A stretch of 10,231 nt of DNA, taken from NCBI GenBank assembly GCA_003231675.1, contig QIJB01000059.1, positions 1 to 10,231 on the forward strand. Reading direction: 5' to 3'. Every line of letters starts with the position of its first letter. Positions within the stretch are counted from its first letter, which is position 1. The DNA comes from Candidatus Campbelliibacteriota bacterium (lineage in GTDB: Bacteria > Patescibacteriota > Minisyncoccia > UBA9983). A program made the position numbers and the translations under genes. Below the pieces are notes generated by a model. The model worked only from the letters and a program-made list of their open reading frames with translations. It ran no database searches and was not told the DNA's origin. Below are positions 1 to 6,714 of this stretch, piece after piece.

Positions 1-6
1 CATGTT

Positions 7-83
7 GATGAGATTTAAGCTGGTAATCATACCCCGATTTTAGCAGTTTTGCCAAATCAGGGGTATTACCTATGTATCTCATC
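7..83. repeat. Nested imperfect inverted repeat, unexplained
   Basis: Three sets of arms pair in nested order: GATGAGAT (7-14) with ATCTCATC (76-83), GGTAAT (22-27) with ATTACC (65-70), and ACCCC-GATTT (31-40) with AAATC-A-GGGGT (54-64). The central loop is about 13 nt. All arms are read directly from the sequence. The structure lies beyond the terminator of the glycosyltransferase gene and overlaps no convincing reading frame. It could be a structured RNA, the hairpin end of a mobile element, or a repeat of the genome. The window edge prevents a decision. It does not show the conserved GTTRRRY core of integron attC sites. Confidence 0.5.
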
Positions 84-107
84 TTTTGCAGAAAATAACG
101 ATAGAGA

Positions 108-147
108 TTAAAAAAGCGGAGCGACGGTTTGAAAACCGCCTCCCCGC
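108..147 (-). terminator. Rho-independent terminator of the glycosyltransferase gene
   Basis: On the minus strand a stem of about 15 pairs starts GCGGGGAGGCGG and returns as CCGTCGCTCCGC, with one mismatch and two G-T pairs. It has a tiny loop and is followed at once by six T (positions 115-110). It lies 12 bp after the stop codon of the glycosyltransferase. GC-rich stem plus T-run is the classical intrinsic terminator layout. Confidence 0.8.
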
Positions 148-158
148 ATTTACAGCTT

Positions 159-1979
159 TTAAAATCTTACTTTGACACCGAACGCTACTGCCGTTCGGTT
201 GTATTTATTGAAATCAAAATTTTTGTATTGAGAAATTTCAACAAATACGTTCTTATGCCCAATTTTGCCAAAAACTCCCGGGTCGCCAAAGTTGGTGACC
301 GAAGCTCCGATATCGGCAAACCAATCATCTTTTTGAAGATGATTTTTTAGAATGAATGTTGCTCCATTTTTTCTGCCGAATTCCTTAACGAGATTAAATG
401 ATAACCAATTATAGTCTCCGTAATAGAAATCTGTACCGGCGGAAAGAACAGGGAAGTTTCGCTTGCGGTTAAAGGAATAAGCTACCATAATCCTTGCCAC
501 AAGCACCTTGCTTACTGTTTTGGATATGGTAATTTTAGGCATCCAGCTATATTTCCTTATCCTTATATCAGGATTAAAATTTGCCCCCAGAGAGGAAAAA
601 TACCCGCCCAAATTCAGTCGCTTCAAGGCGTTGTTAATCCCGAAATAAATTCTTTTATTGAAAGACAGAAAAAGATTCGTATTTCTTATTTGCCTCCCGT
701 TGGAATCATTAATATACTGATGTTTCACTACTATGAAGTTTTTCTTCCCTTCGGCAAAAACAAAAGAAGGAAGCGCAGTGAGTGTTAAAAAGACCAACAA
801 AGATATGACTATCTTTGTTGGGTTGATAACTGGACGCCAGCTCCTTTTAATATATCTTTTCCAAAAGAAAATTGGTAACGCGCACAGGCGTAAAATCATT
901 TGGAAAAGATTATACAAAGGATAAAGCAGTATCACCTTGAAACATTTTTTAAAAGATATGATACCGCTTAATCTAACTCGTATAAATATTTCCAACAAAA
1001 AATATACGAGATAGATATAAATCAAGAGCGCCCAGCGCCCCTCAATCGCCAGAAAAAACAATGAGGCGATTTTGAGTGGATCAAGAACGATGGACATAGT
1101 CTGATAAAACATTTCCACTCTCAGTTTTCTGGCTATCCTTTTTTTAAAAAGGATAGCCAGAAAAAGAGGGAAATTGCGGTAAAGCCCGGGCCACCAACTG
1201 ATGACCCTTTGTTTTATCAATTCACGCATAGATTTCGGGACTTCCGTTTCCACGCGCTCATCCACAAAAACAACTTTCCCCTCATAGATCAATTCTATGA
1301 GGGTCCGTTCCAAATCTTCGCTTGTGAAAATCTCTGTATGATGCTTGCTTAGTCTTTTTAACCGATTCGTTTGGAACAAACCGGCGGCACCTGAGATGCA
1401 ATTTACGGATTCAACCGTATCCTGCGACCTTTTCCCAATCTGCATTGATTTCTCGTATTCGTGTTCTTGCAGACCCACGATTATTTTTTGAAACCAATTT
1501 CCCGTCGCGGATACTGAAACCGGAACTACATTGAAAGCCACCGCTGTTTTTTCTTCCGAAACTAAAATTGATGTCGGAAGTTTGAACTGCTTTCCAAAAC
1601 GAATGTCGGCGTCCATTATCAGCGTTAAGGGAGTTTTAACGTATTTTAAACCCTCCTTCATCGCCTTTACCTTGCCGACATTTTTTGAGAGTTTGATAAG
1701 GAGAACGCCCCCGGATTGGCGAATAATTTCCGCCGTCCTATCCGAGGACCCATCGTCTACGACGATGATTCTATCGGAAGGTAAGATTTCCCTTAAAGAA
1801 GAAATTGTTTTACCAATTTCTTCTTCCTCATTGTAACAGCAGATAACTGCCGTTACTAATTCCGGATTACTTTCAAACTGCCTATCGACATATTTATAAA
1901 TTACCTCGTAGAATAGTTTTAATCCATCCGCTATCAACGCAACGAACACTAGCAGGATTAAACTATTGAAATCAATCAA
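159..1979 (-). CDS. Membrane family-2 glycosyltransferase fused to a C-terminal beta-barrel-like domain
   Basis: A 606-residue protein. Residues 5-24 form a membrane anchor. Residues 40-270 are a GT-A glycosyltransferase of family 2, with CCYNEEEEIG near the start, VDDGSSD (74-80), the metal-binding DAD (123-125), the base-like ED (221-222) and QRVISWWPG (257-265). The last matches the Q-x-x-R-W region of processive synthases such as cellulose, hyaluronan or poly-N-acetylglucosamine synthases. Membrane segments follow at about 284-330 and 345-373. A further hydrophobic stretch at 388-409 resembles an internal signal sequence (ALPSFVFA). Residues 410-606 are rich in alternating beta-strands and end in the aromatic GVKVRF, resembling YaiO-type or other outer-membrane barrels. 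That likeness is inferred from pattern only. The start is TTG, chosen because a perfect Shine-Dalgarno lies just upstream. The likely role is polymerisation or transfer of sugars at the inner face of the membrane; the sugar cannot be told. An IS30 remnant lies upstream, so the gene may have been acquired. Confidence 0.85.
   Translation of the reverse strand: MIDFNSLILLVFVALIADGLKLFYEVIYKYVDRQFESNPELVTAVICCYNEEEEIGKTISSLREILPSDRIIVVDDGSSDRTAEIIRQSGGVLLIKLSKNVGKVKAMKEGLKYVKTPLTLIMDADIRFGKQFKLPTSILVSEEKTAVAFNVVPVSVSATGNWFQKIIVGLQEHEYEKSMQIGKRSQDTVESVNCISGAAGLFQTNRLKRLSKHHTEIFTSEDLERTLIELIYEGKVVFVDERVETEVPKSMRELIKQRVISWWPGLYRNFPLFLAILFKKRIARKLRVEMFYQTMSIVLDPLKIASLFFLAIEGRWALLIYIYLVYFLLEIFIRVRLSGIISFKKCFKVILLYPLYNLFQMILRLCALPIFFWKRYIKRSWRPVINPTKIVISLLVFLTLTALPSFVFAEGKKNFIVVKHQYINDSNGRQIRNTNLFLSFNKRIYFGINNALKRLNLGGYFSSLGANFNPDIRIRKYSWMPKITISKTVSKVLVARIMVAYSFNRKRNFPVLSAGTDFYYGDYNWLSFNLVKEFGRKNGATFILKNHLQKDDWFADIGASVTNFGDPGVFGKIGHKNVFVEISQYKNFDFNKYNRTAVAFGVKVRF
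1125..1164. repeat. Perfect 19-bp inverted repeat inside the glycosyltransferase gene
   Basis: The left arm TTTTCTGGCTATCCTTTTT (1125-1143) is followed by TT and then its exact reverse complement (1146-1164). It lies entirely within coding sequence. On the coding strand it gives the hydrophobic FLAILF followed by the basic KKRIARK, at about residues 272-285 where the protein enters its second membrane region. The transcript would form a very stable hairpin. Confidence 0.9.
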
Positions 1980-1982
1980 AAG

Positions 1983-1996
1983 AAATCACCTCCTTT
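1983..1996 (-). promoter_or_regulatory. Perfect Shine-Dalgarno deciding a TTG start
   Basis: Read on the minus strand this is AAAGGAGGTGATTT, complementary over its length to the 3' end of 16S rRNA. It ends 3 nt before the TTG at 1979-1977. It supports this unusual start codon, and it is the only strong ribosome binding site of this kind in the window. Confidence 0.85.
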
Positions 1997-2050
1997 TGTT
2001 TTTTATTTTATATTTTCAAAGACCCTAAAATAACGGTTTCTACACAAATT

Positions 2051-2077
2051 CTTATAACATTTTTTAAGATATGTCAA
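2051..2077 (-). promoter_or_regulatory. Promoter of the glycosyltransferase gene
   Basis: On the minus strand a consensus -35 TTGACA (2077-2072) is followed by a TG-extended -10, TGtTATAAG (hexamer 2056-2051). The 15-bp spacer is short, partly compensated by the TG. The predicted transcript starts near 2044 and has a leader of about 65 nt containing the Shine-Dalgarno. The -35 lies just beyond the likely end of the IS30 remnant. Confidence 0.5.
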
Positions 2078-2099
2078 TACTTGCTGCTGAATTAACTCT

Positions 2100-2234
2100 T
2101 CAATTGCACACCTGCACTTTCTTGAAAACTTGCCGTGGTGTTAAATAATTTAGACGCTTGCGAGGTCTGCCATTCAACCTCCTGACAGCTCTCTGAACGT
2201 CTTCGTCTGTAATTGTAGCAAAAGAAGAACCTTT
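2100..2234 (-). pseudogene. IS30-family transposase, C-terminal remnant
   Basis: The last 45 or so codons read KGSSFATITDEDVQ, then RRLNGRPRKRLNYLTP and RQVF. This is the conserved C-terminal end of IS30 transposases, where LNxRPRKxLxYxTPxEVF is typical. The catalytic DDE core and the N-terminal DNA-binding part are absent, so the gene is dead. Family similarity begins at KGSSF, right where the hairpin at 2239-2271 ends. An open frame continues upstream to 2336, but those codons translate the hairpin and unrelated sequence. The insertion sequence terminus probably lies just past the stop codon, around 2085-2110, but I cannot identify its partner repeat. Confidence 0.75.
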
Positions 2235-2238
2235 GGCT

Positions 2239-2271
2239 CGAGCCCTATCGTTACGCGAACGACAGGGCTCG
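2239..2271. repeat. Hairpin repeat at the broken edge of the IS30 remnant
   Basis: Arms of 14 bp, CGAGCCCTATCGTT (2239-2252) and AACGACAGGGCTCG (2258-2271), pair with one mismatch around the loop ACGCG. No T-run follows on either strand, so it is not a standard terminator. Similarity to IS30 transposase starts directly beside it. It may be a dispersed palindromic element that entered the insertion sequence, or the scar of a deletion. Confidence 0.7.
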
Positions 2272-2345
2272 TGGCGAAATTGATTATTATGCCTGATAAC
2301 CGAGTGACCAATGATTCCTTTGGCGGAAAAGAACAATGAGAGTGT

Positions 2346-4583
2346 TTATTTCGGAACGGCGCCGGATTGAATCTGTTTAATGTAGCCTTCCAATTTTGTT
2401 TTCAGTTGCGGATTAAGCTCAATGGTTTTTTTCAGCTCTTGGATGGCATTACTCTTCTCGCCCATTTCAAAATAAGTCGCCGCCAAACTCATTCTGTATT
2501 GAACTTCTTTGGGATTCTTTTCAATCAGTTTTTTCCAAATTTCCAGAACCCTGTCCATTCTGTTTATCTTAATATAAGCGTTAACAAACCTTTTATCCGC
2601 CAAGACATCGGAACCGTACGCCTCTTTGATGAGTTTTTCCGCCAAATCCGCCTTCCCATCGTAAATCAAGGTTAGGGCGTATATTTTCCGAGCGTCTCCG
2701 AAGGAAGTCTCCATTTCAAAGGCTTTCCTTGCCGTCTCAACCGCTTTCTTCAATTCGCCTTTGTTAATATAGGAAGTAACCAATTCAAAATAGAACATTT
2801 GTCTCTTGGGACTGATTTCAACCGCCTTTTTAAGAATCGCGATGGCATTGTCATACTGCCCAGCCCTATTGTAAAGAGAACCAAGAAAGACAAGATATCT
2901 GGAGTTCCCGGGAGAAGAGGCAATCTGCTTTTTCATCTCGGAAACAGAATAACTGAAAACTTTGTTTTTGAAAGATATGGGAATATTTTTCTGGGAAATG
3001 ACTTTGCCGGTGAAACTGAGAAGGTGTTCCCTCGCCTCCGTGGAACCGAATGAATCGTAAGATATCGCCTTTTGGAATTCGCCAAAAGCTCCTTGCGCGT
3101 CTCCGGCATTGGTTTGTTCAAAAGACCCCAACAAAGCGTGGGATGCCAATAAGCCGGGAACATTCAAATTGTAAACTCCGAAAATGACGGCAATGAGAAC
3201 AAGCGAAGCGAGAGCGTGTTTCTTGTATGATTCCTCCATTTTGATGACAGGAGGATTTTTCGCCTCTTTTTTTTCGTCATCTTCTTCTCCTCCTGGATGC
3301 GTAACCCTGAAATGAAGATAAGCGAGAATGGCGAAGAAGAACAGCAGACTTATTAAATTATCAAAAACAAAAAGATTATTGAAAAAATAAGCGGCGAGGA
3401 GACCGGTTAAAATGGCGGCTCCGTAAACGCTGAAAATCTTTTCTTCCCCCAAAACACTGATTGAATCTCTCTTTTTAAAAAGCAAATAATAAAAAGCGGA
3501 AAAGAAAAGTCCGAGATAACTCAAGATCCCGAAAATTCCACCCGAAATCATATGGTCAAAGAAAACATTATGAGCCCTGTCAAACCACGGTTCTTGCTTG
3601 TATAAAATCGGTTGGTAATATTTATCAAAAACAAGATTGAAGTTTTCCGGACCCCAACCGAGAATGGGTCTTTCTTTAAAACCGTTCCACGCCATTCCCC
3701 AGATGACAAAGCGGGACTGGGTGGTTGTTTCATTCATTGATATTGAAGCGAAGCGTTTTAAAACCGGGCTGTTTTTTACGAAAGAAGAATTTTTCGCGAG
3801 TAAAAATCCGCCCAAAGAAAGAACGATGACGACAATCACGGAAAAGGCGATAAGCTTAACCATTTTCTGTTTGGAAAGAAAAGCGACAATCGCAACGGTC
3901 AAAAGCAACCCGCCCAAAACTCCCAAGATGGCTCCGCGGGTGGCTGTATGATATAAAACGAATGACTGCAAAATAATCAAAGGAACATAAAGCCACGCAT
4001 ACCATTCTTTCTCGCGCGCGAGATAAAAAAGCGCTATAAAAATATTAAAGACCATATAGATGGCGAGATAAGAAGCGTTCCCGAGTGTGGCATCCAGACG
4101 AATACTGCCCTGATGTATCGCCAATTTTCCGGCAAGCTGAAGGACTCCGTAAACAGCGACGATGGCACTCGCGCCCAAAGAGATGTTGAAAAACCATTTC
4201 CATAACTTCTCCACCCGAAAAACCGAAACCAAAACAATGAAATAGGCGAGGATGTGGAAGTAAGTCAGCAACCCCTCCATCCTTTCATAATTGGACCAAA
4301 AACTATGGTAAGGATTTTTCCCGAAAATCGCCGACACAGTGAGAGAAACGATAAAAGCCACCAAGAAACCGAGAATCCAAGACATCTTGGGCCTGTATCT
4401 TTTATCGTAAATCGCCAAAATCGCCCAAAGTCCAAAAATAACTTCTATCAAGATTCTAAAATAAAAATTTTTTCCGGTTATGAACGGAAAAAATAGAGAA
4501 CTTGAAACAATCAAGGGTATAAAAGGAATTGTGAACAAACCTCCCAGAATTAAATATTTCAACACTTTAAGGCTTTTCTGCAT
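2346..4583 (-). CDS. O-antigen ligase/polymerase-like membrane protein with C-terminal TPR repeats
   Basis: A protein of 745 residues from the ATG at 4583. A longer frame begins at 4658 but would run through the divergent promoter and over the neighbouring gene, so the inner start MQKSLKVL is preferred. Residues up to about 430 contain some 11-12 membrane segments. The O-antigen ligase (Wzy_C) signature is visible: HTATRGAILG (about 212-221), a periplasmic-loop arginine in SRFVIWGMAW (about 290-299), and RPILGWGPENF followed by a histidine in RAHNVFFDH (about 336-344). In this family loop arginines and a histidine are needed to transfer a glycan from its undecaprenyl carrier. A charged linker (about 433-452) and one more membrane segment (about 456-474) lead to TPR-like helical repeats (about 485-740), probably outside the membrane. 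The likely job is polymerisation or ligation of surface glycan. Which acceptor it uses is unknown. It diverges from the sugar-phosphate transferase gene. Confidence 0.88.
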   Translation of the reverse strand: MQKSLKVLKYLILGGLFTIPFIPLIVSSSLFFPFITGKNFYFRILIEVIFGLWAILAIYDKRYRPKMSWILGFLVAFIVSLTVSAIFGKNPYHSFWSNYERMEGLLTYFHILAYFIVLVSVFRVEKLWKWFFNISLGASAIVAVYGVLQLAGKLAIHQGSIRLDATLGNASYLAIYMVFNIFIALFYLAREKEWYAWLYVPLIILQSFVLYHTATRGAILGVLGGLLLTVAIVAFLSKQKMVKLIAFSVIVVIVLSLGGFLLAKNSSFVKNSPVLKRFASISMNETTTQSRFVIWGMAWNGFKERPILGWGPENFNLVFDKYYQPILYKQEPWFDRAHNVFFDHMISGGIFGILSYLGLFFSAFYYLLFKKRDSISVLGEEKIFSVYGAAILTGLLAAYFFNNLFVFDNLISLLFFFAILAYLHFRVTHPGGEEDDEKKEAKNPPVIKMEESYKKHALASLVLIAVIFGVYNLNVPGLLASHALLGSFEQTNAGDAQGAFGEFQKAISYDSFGSTEAREHLLSFTGKVISQKNIPISFKNKVFSYSVSEMKKQIASSPGNSRYLVFLGSLYNRAGQYDNAIAILKKAVEISPKRQMFYFELVTSYINKGELKKAVETARKAFEMETSFGDARKIYALTLIYDGKADLAEKLIKEAYGSDVLADKRFVNAYIKINRMDRVLEIWKKLIEKNPKEVQYRMSLAATYFEMGEKSNAIQELKKTIELNPQLKTKLEGYIKQIQSGAVPK

Positions 4584-4592
4584 AGTTTTTTT

Positions 4593-4622
4593 ATGATAGC
4601 ATAATGGCGTAATGATTGGCAA
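4593..4622 (-). promoter_or_regulatory. Promoter of the ligase/TPR gene
   Basis: On the minus strand a near-consensus -35 TTGCCA (4622-4617) and a -10 TATCAT (4598-4593) are separated by 18 bp. The predicted transcript start is only two or three nt before the ATG at 4583, and no Shine-Dalgarno is present. The -35 lies within the first codons of the divergent transferase gene, so the two promoters overlap. Confidence 0.5.
4600..4605 (+). promoter_or_regulatory. -10 box of the sugar-phosphate transferase gene
   Basis: CATAAT ends 6 nt before the ATG at 4612, so transcription would begin at or next to the start codon (leaderless). No good -35 was found at 16-18 bp. There is no Shine-Dalgarno. 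A second candidate, TATGAT (4592-4597), would leave a leader of only a few nt. Confidence 0.45.
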
Positions 4623-5916
4623 TAAATTAAGGAAAGCCGGACTTTTTATCGGAGACATCGCTCTTCTCTATTTCAGTTTGTTCGCGGCGCTCACGCTCCG
4701 CTACGGTTCGCTTCCCTCAAAGGCGTTATGGCGCGCGCACGCCCTACCCTTCCTTTTTGTTTACCTCCTCTGGACACTCATTTTTTACATCGCCGGACTG
4801 TATGATCCGGAAAAATTCCTTTCCGCCGGCGCTCTGAGAAATCAAATATTCAAAACCATGGTAACCGTCGGCGCTCTGACGGTAATCTTCTTTTATTTTA
4901 TCCCCGTCTTCGGCATCAGCCCGAAAACAAACCTCTTCATCAACCTCGCCATCGCGTCCATATTCATCTGGGCGTGGAGAATATTGTTTTTTAAGGCGTC
5001 CGTAAGCGGACCGAAAATAAAAATTTATTTTTTCGGAAAAGAAATAAAAGAAATACAAAACTTCTCGGAATACCTTTATCTCCGTCCGCAACTGGGATTC
5101 AACCCGGTGAATTTCATCAAATTCGCCGATATAATCGTTATCCCCGAAGAAATAAAAGAGGATAAAGAAATAACGCGCGAGCTTTATCAAATGGCGCTTT
5201 CCGGAAAAACCATCATTCCTTTTGATAAATTCTACGAATCCGTCACGGGAAAAATTCCGGTTTCATTGATAAGCGAAAAGTGGTTTCTTGAAAATCTCAG
5301 CGAGATGTATAAACAAAACTTTGAAAAAACAAAGCGAATCTTTGACATCGCGACAGCGATTCTTTTCGCGATTCCGACTCTCATAATCACGCCCTTCGTC
5401 GCCGTCGCCATAAAACTGAACGGAAGAGGTCCCGTTTTCATCAAACAAAAGAGGGTCGGGAAAAATGGAAAAATATTCAGGATTATCAAGTTTCGCTCAA
5501 TGATAGCCATTACTCCGGACGGGCTGGCGGAAGAAAACGGAGCCGAATGGGAAAAACCTGGGAAAGATGACGAGAGAATCACCTTCGTCGGAAATATTTT
5601 CAGAAAAACAAGGATTGACGAACTCCCTCAAATTTGGAACATACTGAAAGGAGATCTTTCTTTTATCGGTCCCCGGCCGGAGAGACCGGAATTTATGAAG
5701 GAATTGGAAGAAAAAATTCCCCACTACTCAATGAGGCATTTGGTAAAACCGGGCTTGTCCGGATGGGCTCAAATAAATTTCAGCGAAGCGTCCGCCAAAG
5801 ACGCTCCGGAAAAACTGCAATATGATTTATATTATGTTAAAAACCGTTCGGTTATGCTTGATTTTATAATCCTCCTCAAAACGATAATGGTCGTGCTCAG
5901 CCGAACAGGAAGATAA
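4612..5916 (+). CDS. Polyprenyl-phosphate sugar-1-phosphate transferase (bacterial sugar transferase family)
   Basis: A 434-residue protein with normal full length for WbaP/PssY-like polyprenyl glycosylphosphotransferases. Four membrane segments (about 10-30, 44-62, 80-98, 105-127) and a small cytoplasmic domain (130-220) come first. The catalytic domain follows from about 240: KRIFD (241-245) with its re-entrant membrane helix, KFRSM (293-297), the Asp-Glu pair in TRIDELPQ (336-337), GPRPERPEF (353-361), KPGLSGWAQI (379-388) and LQYDLYYVKN near the end. It transfers a sugar-phosphate from a nucleotide sugar to undecaprenyl phosphate, the first step of surface polysaccharide or glycoprotein-glycan assembly at the inner membrane face. 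The sugar cannot be read from sequence. The divergent ligase gene points to the same pathway. Its stop codon lies inside the palindrome at 5913-5959, which probably forms the 3' end of the mRNA. Confidence 0.93.
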   Translation: MIGNKLRKAGLFIGDIALLYFSLFAALTLRYGSLPSKALWRAHALPFLFVYLLWTLIFYIAGLYDPEKFLSAGALRNQIFKTMVTVGALTVIFFYFIPVFGISPKTNLFINLAIASIFIWAWRILFFKASVSGPKIKIYFFGKEIKEIQNFSEYLYLRPQLGFNPVNFIKFADIIVIPEEIKEDKEITRELYQMALSGKTIIPFDKFYESVTGKIPVSLISEKWFLENLSEMYKQNFEKTKRIFDIATAILFAIPTLIITPFVAVAIKLNGRGPVFIKQKRVGKNGKIFRIIKFRSMIAITPDGLAEENGAEWEKPGKDDERITFVGNIFRKTRIDELPQIWNILKGDLSFIGPRPERPEFMKELEEKIPHYSMRHLVKPGLSGWAQINFSEASAKDAPEKLQYDLYYVKNRSVMLDFIILLKTIMVVLSRTGR

Positions 5917-5959
5917 TCCAAAATCCACCGAAACCCGGTTTCGGTGGATTTTGGATTAT
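5913..5959. repeat. Palindrome copy 1 (left flank of the transposase)
   Basis: A perfect palindrome with 23-bp arms around a single central C at 5936. The inner 12 nt of the left arm are TCCACCGAAACC, shared with the other two copies. The outer 11 nt, ATAATCCAAAA, are unique to this copy but still pair perfectly. It contains the TAA stop of the sugar-phosphate transferase and ends just before the transposase promoter. Its central base is C, where copies 2 and 3 have G, so it lies in the opposite orientation. Confidence 0.93.
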
Positions 5960-5964
5960 TGCGC

Positions 5965-5973
5965 TGTTATAAT
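5965..5973 (+). promoter_or_regulatory. Extended -10 promoter of the transposase gene
   Basis: TGtTATAAT is a consensus TG-extended -10. The hexamer (5968-5973) ends 6 nt before the ATG at 5980, so the mRNA would be leaderless. The -35 position falls in the right arm of palindrome copy 1 and shows no consensus. Cruciform formation or protein binding at the palindrome could therefore affect transcription. Confidence 0.6.
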
Positions 5974-5979
5974 AAAGCA

Positions 5980-6678
5980 ATGATAAGAAAAAATAAATTT
6001 GTCCCAAATCACTATTACCATATTTACAACAGAACTATTTTCAGTATGCCAGAATTTAAAAAACCCGGAAACGCAGAAAAACTGGCTCAAGCCTTCTTGC
6101 TGGCAAATTCAACACAATCATCCGGGGCATTTCAACTTTTAAGAAACAACAAGAATGCCACCATTGAAGACGCGCTTAAAATTGCCGAAGGAGGGGAAAA
6201 ATTGGTGGACATCCTATCTTATGCCATAATGCCAAACCACTACCACCTTCTGCTGAAAGAGGGGCGAGAAAACGGAATCACCAACTTTATTCATAAATGC
6301 AATGTTTCAATCGCAAAATACATAAACATTAAAAACGACAGGAGAGGTCCCTTGTTTGAGAGTGTATTCAAATCAAAATATATCTCCACAAATGATTACT
6401 TACTCCACCTTTCGCTTTACATACATCTTAATCCGTTGGATTTCATCACCGGAAAAGAGTGGAGGAAACATAAAATTCAAAACTGGAAAGAAATAAAAAA
6501 ATCATTATTAAAATACCCTTGGTCAAGTTTGAATTTCTATCTTGGCAATCAAAATGACAGGATTTTATCCGGTACGGAAATAATACGCGGACAATTTGAA
6601 ACACCAGAAGAATACGAATCTTTTCTGCGCGAATGGTCTGAAGATTTTGAAGATGAGAAAAATCTCCTTATAGACTAA
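5980..6678 (+). CDS. REP-associated tyrosine (Y1/HUH) transposase
   Basis: A 232-residue protein from the ATG at 5980. An in-frame GTG at 5944 lies inside the palindrome and upstream of the -10 box, so it is rejected as start. The N-terminal NHYYHIYNRTI is the typical beginning of the TnpA_REP (Y1_Tnp) family. The metal-binding HUH motif is in IMPNHYHLLL (His87 and His89). The catalytic tyrosine is probably Tyr114 in SIAKYIN, followed by GPLFESVFKSKYI, a recognisable family segment. The downstream LYIHLNPL and YPWSSL are also family features. Such enzymes nick and join single-stranded DNA at hairpins. All key residues are present, so it looks intact. It lies between palindrome copies 1 and 2 and converges on the amidohydrolase gene. 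Confidence 0.9.
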   Translation: MIRKNKFVPNHYYHIYNRTIFSMPEFKKPGNAEKLAQAFLLANSTQSSGAFQLLRNNKNATIEDALKIAEGGEKLVDILSYAIMPNHYHLLLKEGRENGITNFIHKCNVSIAKYINIKNDRRGPLFESVFKSKYISTNDYLLHLSLYIHLNPLDFITGKEWRKHKIQNWKEIKKSLLKYPWSSLNFYLGNQNDRILSGTEIIRGQFETPEEYESFLREWSEDFEDEKNLLID

Positions 6679-6683
6679 CACCC

Positions 6684-6714
6684 TAATCCACCGAAACCGG
6701 GTTTCGGTGGATTA
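6684..6714. repeat. Palindrome copy 2 (right flank of the transposase)
   Basis: Perfect palindrome with 15-bp arms around a central G at 6699. The inner arm TCCACCGAAACC equals that of copies 1 and 3; the outer TAA/TTA is specific. It begins 5 nt after the transposase stop codon and touches the amidohydrolase stop codon (6717-6715) on the other strand. It may therefore act as a shared terminator between convergent genes, although neither side has a strong T-run. Confidence 0.93.

Larger units (their letters stand above)
5913..6714 (+). mobile_element. Transposase gene bracketed by palindromes (REP/RAYT-like unit)
   Basis: The unit consists of palindrome copy 1 (5913-5959), a Y1 transposase gene (5980-6678) and palindrome copy 2 (6684-6714) in opposite orientation. 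REP-associated tyrosine transposases are known to be bracketed by inverted palindromes of the kind they act on, which is the layout seen here. Boundaries are those of the palindromes. No target duplication is expected for this enzyme class. The tetranucleotide GTAG/GTGG guide typical of enterobacterial REPs was not seen beside the hairpins, so the match is to the general scheme only. Confidence 0.65.

Noticed and set aside
7..83. Integron attC site
   Set aside because: The nested inverted repeat lacks the GTTRRRY and RYYYAAC core boxes, and no integrase or cassette row is seen.
2933..3163. 76-codon open frame on the minus strand
   Set aside because: It lies out of frame within the ligase/TPR gene and has no recognisable feature.
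4584..4658. Extra 25 N-terminal residues of the ligase protein (start at 4658)
   Set aside because: They would run through the divergent promoter and into the transferase gene. The ATG at 4583 fits the promoter spacing and begins directly before the first membrane segment.
5011..5036. Hairpin-like CCGAAAATAAA with TTTATTTTTTCGG in the transferase gene
   Set aside because: Pairing needs a bulge and mostly involves A/T runs encoding KIKIYF; low-complexity coincidence is likely.
4744..5190. 148-codon open frame on the minus strand
   Set aside because: It is antisense to the sugar-phosphate transferase, which shows clear family motifs; the antisense translation is low-complexity Tyr/Phe/Glu-rich.
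5944..5979. GTG start for the transposase inside palindrome copy 1
   Set aside because: It lies upstream of the TG-extended -10 box. The family N-terminus begins at the ATG at 5980.
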